Shown here: piece after piece, positions 36,545 through 46,296 of the stretch
Layout of the letters: each line of letters opens with the position of its first letter
Numbering within the stretch: the first letter of the stretch is position 1
NCBI RefSeq assembly: GCF_017833255.1
Contig: NZ_JAFIBU010000001.1
Coordinates: 992,001 to 1,056,000 of the forward strand
Direction: 5' to 3'
From: Paenibacillus sp. PvR098
GTDB lineage: Bacteria; Bacillota; Bacilli; Paenibacillales; NBRC-103111
DNA: 64,000 bases
Translations under genes and position numbers: made by a program
The notes under the pieces: generated by a model
Told to the model about the DNA's origin: nothing
Database searches by the model: none
What the model saw: only the letters and a program-made list of their open reading frames with translations

Positions 36545-36630
36545 TATCAAATTCCTGTATTTATTTCACTTATAACCATGTCCAGCGCTTGAATCTGTCC
36601 CTATATTGCCGGCTCATGTTTGCCAACACT
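36545..36630 (-). pseudogene. decayed fragment similar to the 67-residue protein encoded at 47793-47996
   Basis: On the minus strand, the reading GQIQALDMVISEI resembles GQLTALDLVISEL in the intact small protein at 47793-47996, with a TAG replacing the Lys codon just upstream of it. The segment before it is less similar. It looks like the C-terminal end of an eroded paralogue. The rest of 36630-36865 holds no gene I can support. Confidence 0.4.
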
Positions 36631-36865
36631 ATCAACTTCCATCTGTTCAGTAAGCGCATGCTTTCTCCAGATCAAACGTTAGATGTATTCCTCGCTTGTC
36701 CGCGGCGAAAAAGTCCCTGGTATCCATTTGATATGCGCTATACCAAAAGGAATGGACCGAGATCAAAGAACGCGTTGGAGAGAAGTGGATCGGCGGTAAT
36801 CGAGAATTTCTCTTTCAAGGTTCATGTCGTTTCCTGCGCTTTCCCGGGAAAAGTTAGTGTACAGC

Positions 36866-37081
36866 TTAAAGCAAATCGGAGGAATCGTCGTAATCGTAAA
36901 AAATCCCATCCTGAGAAGCCGTCGATTGTAAAGGGGAAAATACCATGGCTGCTGCCGCATTCGTTTTGAGCTTGGCCAGCACTTCATGAAACGGATGTGC
37001 CTTCGTCTCCTCGCTCTGCGAACGAATCGCAATTTGCAGTGCCTGCTCGATCACAGCGATATCCTGACTTGTGAAATCCAA
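36866..37081 (-). CDS. small hypothetical protein
   Basis: This protein of about 71 residues has an amphipathic helical first half (DFTSQDIAVIEQALQIAIRS) and an acidic C-terminus (DGIFYDYDDSSDLL). No family is recognised. The frame opens with a GTG at 37099; the TTG at 37081 is better placed, eight bases after GGGAGG. It stands alone between pseudogene remnants. Confidence 0.5.
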   Translation of the reverse strand: MDFTSQDIAVIEQALQIAIRSQSEETKAHPFHEVLAKLKTNAAAAMVFSPLQSTASQDGIFYDYDDSSDLL

Positions 37082-37152
37082 ACGCAATCCCTCCCTCACA
37101 TTTTTACTGCAACTATTCTAACCTAAACCCATGTTCTTCATACTAATGCAGA

Positions 37153-37393
37153 AGCCAACGCTTGGTCAAATTTCAGCAGAACGGCAATGTATCTTGAATC
37201 TCAAACACGCTATGGCCGGTTTCGATGCCGACAAAGCTCGTAGCGTACTTCGCATCCCCGAAAAGTATGGTCATTGCCGTCGGCTATCAAGGCGATAAAG
37301 AAAGCACTCCCGGAAAGCTCCGGGATCGTGAGAAGCCATCTGATCGCCGTCCACTGAGCCAAAGCGTTTTTGAGGGCGAAATGAGGCCATGAA
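37153..37393 (+). pseudogene. frameshifted C-terminal remnant of a nitroreductase
   Basis: Three frames carry consecutive pieces of a nitroreductase-family protein: AWSNFSRTAMYLESQ, then MAGFDADKARSVLRIPEKYG, then VIAVGYQGDKESTPGKLRDR followed by RRPLSQSVFEGEMRP and a stop. The family's usual tail has the same order (AVGYPGD, a Lys/Arg-rich stretch and a PLSE-like motif with a final FEG). The N-terminal FMN-binding part is absent. A weak hairpin with eight T at 37382-37404 follows. Confidence 0.65.
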
Positions 37394-37562
37394 GGGCCTT
37401 TTTTTTATTTCAACCACATATAAGCGGCTGAAGAGTGGTACAGGATAGGAGTACTCTAATACAAACTTTGTGCATGCATAAATTACGTCTGCGGGTGGGA
37501 TCGTATTATTGGCGCACTTCTGCTGCGCATGACTCTAACCTAAACATAGGAGCTGATCCACC

Positions 37563-37790
37563 ATGGCTAAGCCGGACAATCGTTCGGACAATGTAGAACA
37601 TCTGCAAAACAATATTAATAACACCATTGAAAACATGGAAGAAGCTGAAGAGTATTTGACAGAGCACGCCGAAGAGATCAGCCCGGAAGAAAAGCAGCAA
37701 ATCGAATCCAAAAACAATCGCCGCCGTGAAAGCTTAACTTCGTTTCGTTCTGAAATCAAGGACGAAGCGAGCTATCAAAACGAAACATAA
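37563..37790 (+). CDS. tlp: small acid-soluble spore protein Tlp
   Basis: This 75-residue protein matches SASP Tlp: NRSDNVEHLQNNINNTIENM near the N-terminus, an acidic helical middle, and the conserved KNNRRRESLTSFRSEIKDEA segment. Tlp proteins are made in the forespore and packed in the spore core. The ATG has AGGAG ten bases upstream. It is a single-gene unit ended by the hairpin at 37804-37834. Forespore (sigma-G) control is expected from the family; I could not identify a convincing -35/-10 pair. Confidence 0.88.
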   Translation: MAKPDNRSDNVEHLQNNINNTIENMEEAEEYLTEHAEEISPEEKQQIESKNNRRRESLTSFRSEIKDEASYQNET

Positions 37791-37803
37791 AACCTCAAGA
37801 ATA

Positions 37804-37834
37804 CCTCCATCCCTTCGCTCGGAAGGGATGGAGG
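37804..37834. terminator. hairpin between convergent tlp and rnz
   Basis: CCTCCATCCCTT and AAGGGATGGAGG form an exact 12-bp stem with a 7-base loop; the T tract is short (TTATTA). Confidence 0.6.
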
Positions 37835-37860
37835 TTATTACTTTAAGCACTACCTCCGGT

Positions 37861-38799
37861 TTATCTTCCGGCTACCGGTATCTCAAAACGGAAATGATCG
37901 TGCGCCAAGTGCGTTTCCTCATGAAGAGAACGGGCTTCAGCCACTAATTGCTCGACAAGCTCTCCTTGATAACGAGAACTGATATGCGTCAAGATGAGAG
38001 CTTTCGCTCCAGCCTCCTTGGCTGTACGTGCAGCGTCGATCGCCGTAGAGTGATCATATCTTACAGCCATCTCTTTCCTTTGCTCTGCGAATGTAGCTTC
38101 ATGCACGAGTACATCGGCATTCTCAGCAAGCTTCACCGCATGCTCACACGGCTGGGTATCCCCCAGAATCGTAACTGTACGGCCAGGGATAGACGGGCCA
38201 ATAAACTCCTGTGCTTGAAGCTCCGTACCGTCCGGCAGCACAATATTTTCCCCGTTCTTGATTCTGCCGAACAGCGGTCCTGATGAAAGTCCGAGCTCTT
38301 TTAATCTTGACGCATTCAGCTTTCCTTTTTGCGGTTTTTCGGTGATACGGTAGCCGTAACTGTCAATACGGTGCATAAGTGGAGCAACGGTAACCGCGAG
38401 CTGCTCGTCTTCAAATATGAGAAACGGTTCCGTTTCCTGAAATTCTATGATTTCGGTCTGATAACCCAGATGAGAATCGCTCACCCTCAGCGACGTTTCA
38501 ATAAATTCCTTTATTCCTTTAGGGCCGTAAATGGTAAAAGGAGTCTCCCCTCCTTGATAGGAACGACTTGACATCAGACCGGGTAGACCATAAATATGAT
38601 CGCCATGCAGATGCGTAACAAACAGCTTTTCCAGCTTGCTAATTTTGACCGGGGCCCTCAGCACCTGATGCTGTGTTCCTTCACCGCAATCAAACATCCA
38701 ATAAACGTTTCTCTCCGCCAGCAGATTTAGCATGACGGAGGTAACATTGCGTTCTTTGGAAGGCATCCCAGCGCCCGTTCCCAAAAAATATAACTCCAC
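37861..38799 (-). CDS. rnz: ribonuclease Z (tRNA 3' endonuclease)
   Basis: This 312-residue metallo-beta-lactamase-fold nuclease cuts tRNA precursors at the 3' end. The N-terminal LGTGAGMPSKERNVTS is typical of RNase Z. The zinc-binding motif is FVTHLHGDHIYGLPG, and later metal ligands are in TILGDTQPCE and AKALILTHISSRY. The length is that of the short bacterial form. It is the last gene before a convergent tlp; metH lies upstream, separated by a terminator. Confidence 0.9.
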   Translation of the reverse strand: MELYFLGTGAGMPSKERNVTSVMLNLLAERNVYWMFDCGEGTQHQVLRAPVKISKLEKLFVTHLHGDHIYGLPGLMSSRSYQGGETPFTIYGPKGIKEFIETSLRVSDSHLGYQTEIIEFQETEPFLIFEDEQLAVTVAPLMHRIDSYGYRITEKPQKGKLNASRLKELGLSSGPLFGRIKNGENIVLPDGTELQAQEFIGPSIPGRTVTILGDTQPCEHAVKLAENADVLVHEATFAEQRKEMAVRYDHSTAIDAARTAKEAGAKALILTHISSRYQGELVEQLVAEARSLHEETHLAHDHFRFEIPVAGR

Positions 38800-38836
38800 A
38801 CTCCATCGACTCCCGTTATGTTAAGTCCAATTAGTG

Positions 38837-38865
38837 AAAAGAGTGGAGCAAGAATGCTCCACTCT
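38837..38865 (-). terminator. metH terminator
   Basis: On the minus strand GAGTGGAGCA pairs with TGCTCCACTC around a 4-base loop, followed by TTTT. Confidence 0.7.
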
Positions 38866-38888
38866 TCATAGCATGCCCCAAACCGGAT

Positions 38889-41800
38889 TTAGGCGTTAAA
38901 ATATCTTGCTCCGGGATGCGCAAACACGATGGCGGACACAGAAGCCTCCGGCTCCATCATGCTGCCCTCGGTCAGATGAACACCAATATCCTCAGGCTTC
39001 ATCAAAGCGAAAAGCTGCTGCTGGTCGTCCAGGTTCGGACACGCAGGGTACCCGAACGAAAACCGCTGACCACGATATTTGGCGCCAAAACGCTCCTGCA
39101 TCGTCATCTCTGTTGGATCCGGGAAGCCCCAAACGTCACGCATCATTTGATGAATACGTTCCGCGAAGGCTTCCGCTGTTTCCAGAGCGGCTGCTTGAAG
39201 CGCATGCGAGCGCAAATAATCACCTTTTTCACGCCATGCTGCCGCCAATTCGCTGATCCCATGGCCGGCTGTAACAACAAGGAAGCCGACGTAGTCCATT
39301 TCGCCGCTGTCCACTGGCTTTAAGAAATCAGCAAGACAGAGATACGGTTCTTTATCCTGCCGCGGGAAGCTAAATTTCTGAAGTACCTTTGTATGATCTT
39401 CATGATCGTACACCAGCACATCATCGCCGTCGGCCTGCGCAGGGAAGAAGCGGTACATCCCGTGGGCTTTAATAATTCCCTCGCGCTGCGCTTCGGATAA
39501 AATCTGATCGACCGTTTCCTTCAATTGAAGAGCCTTTGGATCCTTCTCTGCCAGCAGATGATCAACTTTTCCTTTCAAGCCTAGATGGTGTCCGAGCAGC
39601 ATTTGCATGTTGATGTAAGGCATCAAATGGCTCATCGGGTAATCGCGGAGCACGCGGCGTTCCAAATCCGGAGGATGCTGTACCGGCACTGTCCTGTCTA
39701 CCGTGGATACCTTCACACGAGTCAGGTCAGGCATCTGCTCAACCTTACGCCCGGATTCCTTCACATCCGAATCCATGCTTTCTCTCAGTTCACGAACCAA
39801 TTGCTCCTTCTGTTTCGGATCGCTGAGCTTGTTCGCGATATCTAAGCCATCCATTGCGTCCTTGGCATAGAGCACAAGGCCGTCGTATTCCGGAGCAATC
39901 CGTGTCTTTGTAAATTTCCTTGTCAGAGCCGCGCCACCCACAAGAATAGGAACATCAATACCCGCATTCTTCAAGTCTTGAGCGGTAATGATCATTTGCT
40001 GTGCTGATTTAACGAGCAACCCCGATAAACCGATTGCATCAGCCTTCTCTTTACGGTACGCTTCAATCAGCTGCTCCGGTGGTACTTTGATGCCTAAGTT
40101 AATGATCTTGTAGCCGTTATTGGACAAAATGATTTCGACCAGGTTTTTACCGATATCATGCACATCGCCTTTTACCGTTGCCAAAATGATTTTTCCCTTG
40201 ACGGCACTGTCCGCCCTTTCCATGAACTGCTCCAAGTGAGAGACAGATGCTTTCATGACTTCAGCACTTTGCAGCACCTCGGCTACGATGAGCTCGTTGT
40301 TGTTAAATAAACGGCCTACCTCTTCCATTCCTTTCATCAGAGGACCGTTAATAATTTCAAGCGGCGGATATTTTTTTAGCGCCTCATCCAAATCTGGAAT
40401 CAGGCCTTCTTTCGTGCCCTCCACGACATACGAAGCCAAGCGCTCCTCCAAGGTCAAATTCGAAATTTTTTCTTTCTTCTCAACCTTCTTGGTGCGGAAA
40501 TGCGCAACGAACTCGGCCAACGTATCATCATTCGTATCATAGATGAGGTTCTCCGCCAATCTCCGCTCTTCTTCAGGAATGGATGCATACCGTTCCAGCT
40601 TCTCCGTATTGACGATCGCGTAATCTAGACCCGCCTTCGTACAATGGTACAAAAAGACGGCGTTGAGCACTTCACGTCCAGCCTCAGGCAGACCAAATGA
40701 AACGTTGCTAAGCCCGAGTATCGTCTCCGTATCCGGCATGGCTTCCTTAATCATCCGAATACCGTCAATCGTTTCTTTCGCCGATCCGATATACTGCTGA
40801 TCTCCCGTACCTACAGGGAAGACGAGCGGGTCAAAAATGATATCGTTCGGGTTCATCCCATATTTGTTTACAAGCAGATCGTATGAGCGCTGGGCAACTT
40901 CCAGCTTGTCTTTTGCTGTAATGGCTTGTCCGCGTTCGTCAATAGTTCCCACAACAGCAGCTGCACCATATTTATGAATGAGCGGCACAACTTGCTCAAA
41001 CTTCTCTTCCCCGTCTTCCAGGTTAATTGAGTTGATGATCGCTTTCCCTTGAGAATACTTCAGACTCAGCTCTATGACACGATAATCCGTTGAATCAAGC
41101 ATCAATGGAACCTTTACCTTTTTGACGACAAGCTCCAGGAACTTCTCCATATCCGCCATTTCATCGCGATCCGGATCCTGTAAACAAACGTCGATGACAT
41201 GTGCACCGCCCTTGACTTGAGCGCGGGCAATTTCCGAAGCTTCCTCGTACTTGCCCTCTGCGATCAGGCGTTTAAACTTACGAGAACCCAGTACATTCGT
41301 TCTCTCGCCAACCATGTAAGGACGATTCGCATCCTCGATATATACTGTCTCAATCCCAGAAACAGCCGGGGGATGGACTCCTCTATGACCTCGAGGCTTG
41401 TAGGAGCTGAGAGTCTCTGCCATTGCGCGAATATGGTCAGGTGTTGTACCACAGCAGCCACCGGCAATGTTAAGCCAACCCTGCTCGGCAAATCCGGCCA
41501 TTTTCTTCGCTAACGTTTCTGGTGACTCATGGTAATTTCCGTTCTCATCCGGTAGTCCCGCATTCGGGTAACAGCTGACAGCCGTACCGGCAATATCCGC
41601 CAATGTCCGGATATGATCACGCATAAATTCCGGTCCCGTCGCACAGTTAAGACCAACAGATACCGGCTCTAAATGCTCGAGAGAAATATAGAATGATTCA
41701 ATATTTTGACCGGCAAGCGTCGTACCCATCGGCTCGATCGTACCGGAGATCATTAAAGGCAGCTTCTTCCCTAGCATATCGAACGCTTTGCGAATACCGA

Positions 41801-42323
41801 TACTTCCTGCTTTCACGTTGAGCGTATCCTGCGACGTCTCGAGCAGAAGCGCGTCAACACCCGCTTCCATTAACGCCAGGGCTTGTTCGTAATAGCTGTC
41901 AATCAAATCGTCGAACGTGACTCCTCCCGTAACGGAAAGCGTTTTGGTTGTCGGACCCATGGCACCCACCACATAACGCGGCCATTCTGGAGTACTGTAT
42001 TTATTTGCTGCTTCAATCGCGAGCTTGGCAGCGACCAAATTGATTTCCCGAGCCCGATCCTGCAGTTCATACTCCGCAAGGACCACACTGGTGGCTCCGA
42101 AGGTATTCGTCTCTACCATATCCGCACCCGCGGCAAAATAAGCTTCATGAATTTTACGGATCACATCCGGTCTTGTAAGAACAAGAATCTCATTACACCC
42201 ATCCAGGTCTTCTCCGCCGAAATCTTCCTCGGTAAGATTTTCTTGCTGGATCATGGTGCCCATGGCGCCGTCCAATATCATAATTTTCTTTTGTAATTGC
42301 TCTTGCAAAGATGACTTATTCAT
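38889..42323 (-). CDS. metH: cobalamin-dependent methionine synthase
   Basis: This 1144-residue enzyme transfers the methyl group of methyltetrahydrofolate to homocysteine. Domains run in order: the homocysteine-binding domain (1-320) with Zn-binding GLNCATG and [10 protein letters not shown]; the pterin-binding domain (about 330-600, [13 protein letters not shown] and [13 protein letters not shown]); the cobalamin module (about 630-870) with [17 protein letters not shown] carrying the DxHxxG His ligand; and the SAM-binding reactivation domain with [12 protein letters not shown]. The length is slightly below E. coli MetH but all modules are present. It is a single gene divergent from mtnD. 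I saw no riboswitch in its leader. Confidence 0.95.
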   Translation of the reverse strand: MNKSSLQEQLQKKIMILDGAMGTMIQQENLTEEDFGGEDLDGCNEILVLTRPDVIRKIHEAYFAAGADMVETNTFGATSVVLAEYELQDRAREINLVAAKLAIEAANKYSTPEWPRYVVGAMGPTTKTLSVTGGVTFDDLIDSYYEQALALMEAGVDALLLETSQDTLNVKAGSIGIRKAFDMLGKKLPLMISGTIEPMGTTLAGQNIESFYISLEHLEPVSVGLNCATGPEFMRDHIRTLADIAGTAVSCYPNAGLPDENGNYHESPETLAKKMAGFAEQGWLNIAGGCCGTTPDHIRAMAETLSSYKPRGHRGVHPPAVSGIETVYIEDANRPYMVGERTNVLGSRKFKRLIAEGKYEEASEIARAQVKGGAHVIDVCLQDPDRDEMADMEKFLELVVKKVKVPLMLDSTDYRVIELSLKYSQGKAIINSINLEDGEEKFEQVVPLIHKYGAAAVVGTIDERGQAITAKDKLEVAQRSYDLLVNKYGMNPNDIIFDPLVFPVGTGDQQYIGSAKETIDGIRMIKEAMPDTETILGLSNVSFGLPEAGREVLNAVFLYHCTKAGLDYAIVNTEKLERYASIPEEERRLAENLIYDTNDDTLAEFVAHFRTKKVEKKEKISNLTLEERLASYVVEGTKEGLIPDLDEALKKYPPLEIINGPLMKGMEEVGRLFNNNELIVAEVLQSAEVMKASVSHLEQFMERADSAVKGKIILATVKGDVHDIGKNLVEIILSNNGYKIINLGIKVPPEQLIEAYRKEKADAIGLSGLLVKSAQQMIITAQDLKNAGIDVPILVGGAALTRKFTKTRIAPEYDGLVLYAKDAMDGLDIANKLSDPKQKEQLVRELRESMDSDVKESGRKVEQMPDLTRVKVSTVDRTVPVQHPPDLERRVLRDYPMSHLMPYINMQMLLGHHLGLKGKVDHLLAEKDPKALQLKETVDQILSEAQREGIIKAHGMYRFFPAQADGDDVLVYDHEDHTKVLQKFSFPRQDKEPYLCLADFLKPVDSGEMDYVGFLVVTAGHGISELAAAWREKGDYLRSHALQAAALETAEAFAERIHQMMRDVWGFPDPTEMTMQERFGAKYRGQRFSFGYPACPNLDDQQQLFALMKPEDIGVHLTEGSMMEPEASVSAIVFAHPGARYFNA

Positions 42324-42538
42324 CTAGGATCCCCTTTCAACCTGCCGCCATATTTATTATATCATTTCAATATGCGGATCTTACGCAGCATCTCTTTCGT
42401 CGCTGTCGAACAAACGCGAAAGTTCGCAAAATACATTATCCCTAAAGTGTACCAGAAACAAAGCATGATGAAAAGGAACTTCACCTATTATCAAACGAGA
42501 ATTGTACTAAATCTAAGGAATGAATAATCCATTACACA

Positions 42539-42567
42539 TCGACAGATGAGATACCTTCCACTATAAT
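42539..42567 (+). promoter_or_regulatory. sigma-A promoter of the acireductone dioxygenase gene
   Basis: TCGACA (42539-42544) and a perfect TATAAT (42562-42567) are separated by 17 bases and lie about 45 bases upstream of the ATG. Confidence 0.65.
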
Positions 42568-42612
42568 AAACTACAGATAGGAACCATTCTTTATTGGAAA
42601 GAGGGATAGACC

Positions 42613-43155
42613 ATGGCAGAAATAAGAATCCGCAACACCAACGAACGAATCTCAGGCGAACAAAACGTCAAAGCGTTTTTGGATAAACAAGAGGTCCTGT
42701 ATGAGCACTGGAACGCAGGCAAGCTGCCTGTCGAGCTGCAAGAAAAATTTGCACTGACAGACGAGGAAAAAGCGCAAATTTTATCTACCTTTGATGGAGA
42801 AATCCGCGATCTGGCTGGACGCCGCGGTTACCAGACATGGGACCTCATTGCCCTTTCCGACGCCACACCAAACCTCGACGAGCTCCTCAAAAAGTTCGAG
42901 CAGGTTCATACGCATACGGAAGATGAAGTACGGGCCATTACGGCCGGCAAAGGTATTTTCATTATCAAAGGCACCGACGATGTGGGCTATTTCGACGTCG
43001 AACTCGAAGCAGGCGATGTTATTTCCGTCCCGGAGCATAAGCCTCACTTCTTCACTTTGATGGAAAACCGCCAAATCGTAGCCGTACGCCTCTTTATCGA
43101 AACAGAAGGCTGGATCGCTCACCCGTTCGAAGATGCGACGTTCCAAAAGGCATAA
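42613..43155 (+). CDS. mtnD: acireductone dioxygenase (methionine salvage)
   Basis: This 180-residue cupin matches acireductone dioxygenase, which cleaves the enediol intermediate of methylthioadenosine salvage to the keto acid precursor of methionine. The metal ligands are visible as VHTHTEDEVRAI (His-x-His and Glu) and EHKPHFFTLM (His). The N-terminal part is slightly unusual but the cupin core is canonical. The start has AAGAGGG upstream. It is divergent from metH, so de novo methylation and salvage of methionine meet here. Other mtn genes are not in the window. Confidence 0.85.
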   Translation: MAEIRIRNTNERISGEQNVKAFLDKQEVLYEHWNAGKLPVELQEKFALTDEEKAQILSTFDGEIRDLAGRRGYQTWDLIALSDATPNLDELLKKFEQVHTHTEDEVRAITAGKGIFIIKGTDDVGYFDVELEAGDVISVPEHKPHFFTLMENRQIVAVRLFIETEGWIAHPFEDATFQKA

Positions 43156-43177
43156 TCATCTATATAAATAATGCATC

Positions 43178-43205
43178 AAAAACCCCGTCAAATGGACGGG
43201 GTTTT
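43178..43205. terminator. bidirectional terminator between mtnD and the HAD gene
   Basis: AAAACCCCGTC and GACGGGGTTTT form a stem around a 5-base loop, with T or A runs on both sides. Confidence 0.75.
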
Positions 43206-43251
43206 CTAATACCGAATTTGTCGTTAGGTTTGACGGCCGATCATCGTCAGA

Positions 43252-44043
43252 TTACAACGAGTCGATGATCGTTTGAATCTCGCGCAAATTTGTAATTTCA
43301 TGTGAAGGTACGATCTCATCGGATCGCTGCAGGCCGTGACGGTTGATCCACATATTACGCATACCCACTGTATTGGAACCGAGAATATCGGTTGTCAGTT
43401 TGTCACCGATCATAACGCCTTCATCCGCTTGGATGTCTAACAAACGCATAGCGTGTTCAAAAATGGCTCCCGCAGGCTTCCCTTGACCGAACTCTCCCGA
43501 GATAACGATATGATCAAAATAAGGAGCAAGCTTAGGCACTCCCGCCAGCTTTTCCTGCTGCAAATCGGGAGATCCATTCGTCAAAAGAAGAAGCTGATAA
43601 CGCTCCTTCAACTGATCTAATACCTCAAACGTTTCCTCATACACAATGGGACGGTTTCTTCGTTCAGCCGGGAACAGCTCGCCGAGTTTATAGCCAAGCT
43701 CTTTATCCTCGATGCCTAACGCTTTCAACCCCAGTGTCCAAGACTCCGTACGATATTCTGGAGCCAGCGCTTGAAGTTTACGGAATTCTTCTTGCTTCCC
43801 TTGGGAAAAATGCGCCCACAGTCCTTCAAACGGGTTAATTCCGATCATTTTTGTAAATGGGAACGTCTCATACGATTCATATAAAGCACGGGCTTCACGT
43901 CGTACAGCATCCTCCAGATGAGCCGGATCTACTTTATAATATTTAGCCGCTTCAGAGCAAGTCGCTTGAAAAGCTTCTTTTACACTGCGGTCGTCCCACA
44001 GCAGCGTGTCATCCAAATCGAATAGAACCGCCTTGATCCCCAT
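43252..44043 (-). CDS. HAD-IA family hydrolase (YfnB-like)
   Basis: This 263-residue cytoplasmic phosphatase of the HAD superfamily has motif I AVLFDLDDTLLWDD, motif II LLLTNGSPD, a Lys in QGKPAGAIF and motif III VMIGDKLTTDILGS. A helical cap follows motif I (about residues 15-100), as in subgroup IA. It resembles B. subtilis YfnB. The substrate, probably a small phosphate ester or nucleotide, is not evident. It lies upstream of the terminator shared with mtnD. Confidence 0.82.
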   Translation of the reverse strand: MGIKAVLFDLDDTLLWDDRSVKEAFQATCSEAAKYYKVDPAHLEDAVRREARALYESYETFPFTKMIGINPFEGLWAHFSQGKQEEFRKLQALAPEYRTESWTLGLKALGIEDKELGYKLGELFPAERRNRPIVYEETFEVLDQLKERYQLLLLTNGSPDLQQEKLAGVPKLAPYFDHIVISGEFGQGKPAGAIFEHAMRLLDIQADEGVMIGDKLTTDILGSNTVGMRNMWINRHGLQRSDEIVPSHEITNLREIQTIIDSL

Positions 44044-44085
44044 AAATTGTGTTCCTCTTTCTCCCCTGATTTATCTCTTCATTGA

Positions 44086-44595
44086 TTAATCTTTGATTAA
44101 CGTCACGTTGTTTTTTTCCGCGTACTCCTGAAGCTTTTCTCTCGCGGAGTCTACCGGAAACAGATGGTAGAGCTTGGTGAACACCCACCGTTTTCCTTTG
44201 GGCTTGAAGTTGATCACAATGGCATCTTTACTCATGGTAATATCCTTAATTTGATCTGCTTCCATAAACCGGTTACCGCCAAATCTGCGCGACGATAACG
44301 TTTTTTTATCAATTTTCAGAAAAGGACGGCGAATCCAATACATCAGGAATGCTAGAAAAATATAGCTGGCCCCAGTAATCCAATATAGCTGCTCTTGTCC
44401 AGGTTGATTCCGAAAAGTAATAAAACAAAAAACACCGGTAGCCACAAGCAGCATCGGCAAAAACCAGCTCCGTCCTTTGAATGTGACCGAACCGTCGGCA
44501 CTTACTCCCGCAATCTCGCCTTTTCCGCTCTTCTTCCGCTGCGTGTTAGAAACTTTCGTATTTTTCCGAACCATTCGTTCCCACTTACGTGACAT
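44086..44595 (-). CDS. membrane protein with a PH-like C-terminal domain
   Basis: This 169-residue protein begins with a very basic 40-residue stretch, has two hydrophobic helices (WFLPMLLVATGVFCFITF and LYWITGASYIFLAFLMYWI), and ends with a strand-rich region (LKIDKKTLSSRRFGGNRFME, then AIVINFKPKGKRWVFTKLY) that looks like a PH-type fold. I do not recognise the family by name. The ATG has AAGGGG upstream. Function unknown. Confidence 0.6.
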   Translation of the reverse strand: MSRKWERMVRKNTKVSNTQRKKSGKGEIAGVSADGSVTFKGRSWFLPMLLVATGVFCFITFRNQPGQEQLYWITGASYIFLAFLMYWIRRPFLKIDKKTLSSRRFGGNRFMEADQIKDITMSKDAIVINFKPKGKRWVFTKLYHLFPVDSAREKLQEYAEKNNVTLIKD

Positions 44596-44619
44596 GATGA
44601 GTGCCCCTTATATTGTCAT

Positions 44620-45609
44620 TTACACTTTGCGCCAAAACTTGTCAATAAAACGGGTAGGATATTCCGATTCCAGAGCGCTTACATCATCTAAGCGCTGCCA
44701 TTGCTCAGCATCCAGCTTCCAATCCATAGCTCCCATGTTTTCTTCAAATTGCTCTAATGTCCGTGCACCAAAAATCGGCGATGTGATGCCCGGTTTATGG
44801 ATCAACCAGTTCAACGCCACCTGAGCAGGAGTTTTGTCGACCTCACGAGCAACCGAAATAACTTCATCTAATATTTGAAAGTTTTTCTCTGTATTGCGGA
44901 TTTCCCAACGGCTCTCTCCCATTTTAGATGCCAAGCGTCCTTCCGTCGGTTCCTGTCCACGAACATATCTTCCTGTCAAAAAACCACCGCCAAGAGGTGC
45001 CCAAGGGATAACACCCACATTCTCTTCTAAACAAAGAGGCAGAACCTCACGATCCATCGTGCGGCAAACTAAACTATACTGCGGCTGTATGGAGATAAAG
45101 CGAGCATATCTACTAAAATCACTGATGCTTAGTGATTTCATTAATTGATAAGCCAAGAAATTAGAACAGCCGATGTACCGTACTTTGCCTGATGTAACAA
45201 GATCATCCAATGTTCTCAATGTTTCCTCGATTGGCGTAATTTGATCCCAAACGTGCATCTGATAAAGATCAATATAATCTGTACCTAAACGGCGAAGACT
45301 CGCTTCCACACCATCGAGAATGTGTTTGCGGGATAAGCCTACGTGGTTGATATTCGATCCAGTAGGAAAGCGTACCTTGGTCGCCAAAATCACATCGGAA
45401 CGATGTTCACGAATCGCTTTGCCTACAATCTCTTCGGAAGTACCGGAGACATACACATCCGCAGTATCGATAAAGTTACCTCCGCGCTCCAAAAAACGAT
45501 GAACCATTTCAATCGAGTCCTGCTCATTTGTCGTGTTTCCAAATGTCATCGTACCTAAACAAAGCTCCGAAACGGCGATGCCGCTTTTTCCTAATACACG
45601 ATACTCCAT
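44620..45609 (-). CDS. aldo/keto reductase
   Basis: This 329-residue NADPH-dependent oxidoreductase has a TIM-barrel fold. Catalytic Asp and Tyr are seen in NFIDTADVYVSGTSEEIVGK, Lys in ILATKVRFP, and His in DLYQMHVWD. The cofactor-binding end is GARTLEQFEENMGAM, and SNFLAYQL and WAPLGGGFLTG are typical barrel-loop segments. It belongs to the tas/YghZ-like subgroup. Substrate unknown. It lies 16 bases after ynzC in the same direction. Confidence 0.88.
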   Translation of the reverse strand: MEYRVLGKSGIAVSELCLGTMTFGNTTNEQDSIEMVHRFLERGGNFIDTADVYVSGTSEEIVGKAIREHRSDVILATKVRFPTGSNINHVGLSRKHILDGVEASLRRLGTDYIDLYQMHVWDQITPIEETLRTLDDLVTSGKVRYIGCSNFLAYQLMKSLSISDFSRYARFISIQPQYSLVCRTMDREVLPLCLEENVGVIPWAPLGGGFLTGRYVRGQEPTEGRLASKMGESRWEIRNTEKNFQILDEVISVAREVDKTPAQVALNWLIHKPGITSPIFGARTLEQFEENMGAMDWKLDAEQWQRLDDVSALESEYPTRFIDKFWRKV

Positions 45610-45625
45610 CTCTCATCCTCCGCTC

Positions 45626-45820
45626 TTACTTCTTCTCTTCATCAACAAACTTGATGTTATCGAGATGACCACGCAAGGAGGATTTAAAAGAGTCGATATA
45701 CTTTCTTCTTAGTTCGTTGCGTTCATTCAGTTCCACATCGGTAAGCCCTTCCTCCGTCTTCGCTTTGCGGGCCAACTCGTTGATTCGCCGTACGATTGCA
45801 TCATGATCCGATTCGCTCAT
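45626..45820 (-). CDS. ynzC: DUF896/UPF0291 protein YnzC
   Basis: This 64-residue helical-hairpin protein matches DUF896, with IVRRINELARKAKTEEGLTD and ELRRKYIDSFKSSLRGHLDN typical of the family. In B. subtilis ynzC lies in the LexA-controlled yneA-yneB-ynzC operon. Here it follows yneA directly; yneB (a resolvase-like gene) is absent. The function of YnzC is not known. Confidence 0.85.
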   Translation of the reverse strand: MSESDHDAIVRRINELARKAKTEEGLTDVELNERNELRRKYIDSFKSSLRGHLDNIKFVDEEKK

Positions 45821-45925
45821 GCTGTTCCTCCTGATAATGTCATTTCAAATTATACTTTGACATTACCGCTACGGATTGTCAAGAGAAGCAGCCTCTAGAA
45901 AACCGGATACCTGTGTAACGATCAA

Positions 45926-46282
45926 TTATGGAAGCAAAAGCTTCTGACCTAATTGTATATTTACATTCTTCAAACCGTTAATCGCTTTCAACTGGTGCAC
46001 ATATTCTCTCACATCTTGTCCGTCACCAGCATGCTGAGATGCAATGCCCCAGAGGGTGTCTCCAGACTGAACCTCCACGTAAGTATGCACCAGTACCTGA
46101 GAGGTTGCTGCGTGAGCATCTTGATCAAAGATTAATGTGGCCAATACAGCAGCAAAAAACACCGTAAACAACAGCAGAGCACCTAAAACCATGGCACGCA
46201 CGTACGTTCTCTTATTATTATGACTTGTCTGCATAAGCTGTCGAGAATTGAAATTATGTATGAGTTGAGTATTTTGTATCAT
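45926..46282 (-). CDS. yneA: LysM-domain cell division suppressor YneA
   Basis: This 118-residue protein has a single N-terminal membrane segment (MVLGALLLFTVFFAAVLATL) and an exported LysM domain (YVEVQSGDTLWGIASQ to IQLGQKLLLP). Divergence from lexA and preceding ynzC identify it as YneA, which delays septation during the SOS response and is removed by extracellular proteolysis. The ATG at 46282 follows GGAGG by ten bases. Its promoter contains a LexA box. Confidence 0.85.
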   Translation of the reverse strand: MIQNTQLIHNFNSRQLMQTSHNNKRTYVRAMVLGALLLFTVFFAAVLATLIFDQDAHAATSQVLVHTYVEVQSGDTLWGIASQHAGDGQDVREYVHQLKAINGLKNVNIQLGQKLLLP

Positions 46283-46296
46283 CGAAAGTCGACCTC

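Noticed and set aside
36589-36969. 126-codon plus-strand open frame
   Set aside because: It overlaps a minus-strand gene with a better start, lacks a binding site, and its composition looks non-coding.
42324-42612. Possible SAM or cobalamin riboswitch ahead of metH
   Set aside because: I looked for the conserved cores of both classes on the minus strand and saw neither; there is also no leader terminator.
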